Positions 34,241 to 35,248 of a stretch of 35,248 nt of DNA are shown one piece after another. Every line of letters starts with the position of its first letter. The first letter of the stretch is position 1. The position numbers and the translations under genes were made by a program. Location of the stretch: positions 1 through 35,248 of the forward strand of contig DGOD01000154.1 in NCBI GenBank assembly GCA_002389265.1, given 5' to 3'. A model generated the notes under the pieces. It saw only the letters and a list, made by a program, of their open reading frames with translations. It had not been told where the DNA came from and ran no database searches. The stretch is from Gammaproteobacteria bacterium UBA4475. Lineage in GTDB: Bacteria > Pseudomonadota > Gammaproteobacteria > Pseudomonadales > Azotimanducaceae.

Positions 34241-35247
34241 ACCCGACACCTCGCGCGCCCATTGCCCTGATGACCTGCGAGTCTGGCCGGAATTTCGCCC
34301 AGACCGTTGCCGACCATATGGGCCTGCCGCTGATCCCGACGGAAGAAACCTGGTTTGCTTGCGGTGAAGGCAAGCTCGCCATCAACGCCAACGTCCGCGG
34401 TCACGATGTCTATGTGTTTCAATCCATGATCGGCAAGCAGGACGAGCGGACCGTGTATGACCGACTCATTATGCTCCTGCATGCGGTTGAAGCCGCTGCG
34501 CTATCTGATGCGCAATATGTGACTGCCATCATTCCCTATTACCCCGGTGCGCGGCAGGACAAACGCAAGGGCCGAACTCGCGAGGGCATTAGCGCCGGCT
34601 TGTTTGCACGGATGCTGCAAAGCGCGGGCGCTAATCGCGTGATGGCCGTCGAGATTCACAACGACGCCATCGCTGGCATGTTCAACCCAGCGTTTACGCA
34701 CCTGGAAAATGTCTTCTTAACCCGCCATCTGACAGAGTGGCTCGTGACCAAAGGTCTCATCGGCGACGTGGTCGTCTCACCCGACGTGGGTTATTTGGAG
34801 CGGGCTCGCGCCTATGCGGAAGAACTGTCGGCGGATCTCGCCGCTTTATCCAAGGAACGCGATTATTCAAAACCTAACCAAGTCTTTCGTTCGACCCTGA
34901 TCGGTGAAGTGCAGGACCAAAACGTACTGCTGGTAGACGACATCGTCGATTCCGCAGGCTCCGTGGTCGCCGCCGTTGATGAGCTCAAAAGCCGGGGCGC
35001 CGCGGACATCGTCGTCGCCTGTGTCCACCCCATACTGTCAGAGCCAGCCTGGGAACGCTTGACCGCACTCAAGGCGCGATCAGTCAGCGAAGGCTGGCAG
35101 TTTAACTTCGTCGGCACCAGTACCGTTGAACACGACAATACGCCAGACTGGTATCACACCTTCCATATCGGCCGCCTAGTGGCAACCATCGTCCAGAAGA
35201 TCAATTCCAGAGGCAGCGTTCGCCAGGTCCAGCAGGACCGTGAATAA
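34237..35247 (+). CDS. prs: Ribose-phosphate pyrophosphokinase (PRPP synthetase), divergent type
   Basis: A 336-residue enzyme making PRPP from ribose 5-phosphate and ATP. The flexible loop with catalytic residues is GARQDKRKGRTREGIS (104-119). The divalent-metal DLH motif is changed to EIH (139-141) with NDAIAGMF following where most enzymes have ADQIQGFF. The ribose-phosphate and PRPP loops are VVVSPDVGYLERARAYAEEL (178-197) and DDIVDSAGS (234-242). It is about 20 residues longer than the usual 315. The stop at 35245-35247 is inside the window. The purN overlap and the divergent motifs suggest a second, specialised copy, with the housekeeping prs elsewhere; that is inference. Confidence 0.88.
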   Translation: MNPTPRAPIALMTCESGRNFAQTVADHMGLPLIPTEETWFACGEGKLAINANVRGHDVYVFQSMIGKQDERTVYDRLIMLLHAVEAAALSDAQYVTAIIPYYPGARQDKRKGRTREGISAGLFARMLQSAGANRVMAVEIHNDAIAGMFNPAFTHLENVFLTRHLTEWLVTKGLIGDVVVSPDVGYLERARAYAEELSADLAALSKERDYSKPNQVFRSTLIGEVQDQNVLLVDDIVDSAGSVVAAVDELKSRGAADIVVACVHPILSEPAWERLTALKARSVSEGWQFNFVGTSTVEHDNTPDWYHTFHIGRLVATIVQKINSRGSVRQVQQDRE

Positions 35248-35248
35248 A

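Overview
The window looks like ordinary chromosomal DNA of a free-living, aerobic, probably marine Gammaproteobacterium. The reasons are the gene complement (a Yej-type peptide transporter, an ECF sigma/ChrR pair, DUF2884/YggN-like and BON-domain envelope proteins, LemA with an M48 protease, DUF5916, class III CoA transferases, flavin and 2-oxoglutarate oxygenases), tight gene packing, many overlapping starts and moderately high GC by eye. The taxonomic call is inference from protein families. No rRNA, tRNA, CRISPR array, insertion sequence, integrase or phage gene was found.

Layout. 1-3900 (+): a spinster-type MFS carrier, a flavin-containing monooxygenase and a beta-lactamase-fold serine hydrolase, possibly one catabolic unit. 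4150-4990 (-): an MscS channel. 5260-11980 (+): a five-gene peptide ABC transporter with YejB/YejE/YejA-like membrane and binding parts but two separate ATPases, followed by an AhpD/CMD-fold protein. 12027-13805 (-): an ECF sigma factor, its ChrR-type zinc anti-sigma factor and a limonene-epoxide-hydrolase-fold enzyme. 14214-16361 (+): a SIS sugar-phosphate isomerase, a methylene-tetrahydrofolate dehydrogenase of the yeast Mtd1 type and an FchA/FTCD-C cyclohydrolase-like protein. 16445-19714 (+): a DUF885 protein whose metal motif is degenerate, a BON lipoprotein and a DUF2884 protein. 19789-26341 (-): a CoA transferase, a DUF5916 outer-membrane-type protein, an M48 protease and LemA. 26572-29941 (-): a cobalt-type nitrile hydratase operon (FMN split-barrel protein, beta, alpha, P14K-type activator, an unrecognised 99-residue protein, a PhyH-like dioxygenase), with consecutive overlapping starts. 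30086-33573: a second CoA transferase (+), a PCuAC copper chaperone (-) and a malonyl-CoA-synthetase-like enzyme (+). 33638-35247 (+): purN and a PRPP synthetase, overlapping by 4 bases.

The most interesting units are two. First, the nitrile hydratase operon is translationally chained to an unknown small protein and a 2-oxoglutarate oxygenase, with no amidase or aldoxime dehydratase in the window. Second, the one-carbon unit appears to split the usual bifunctional FolD: the dehydrogenase has Thr where FolD has its cyclohydrolase Lys, and a separate cyclohydrolase-family gene starts three bases later. Both readings come from motifs visible in the sequence plus family knowledge; substrates and activities are inferred.
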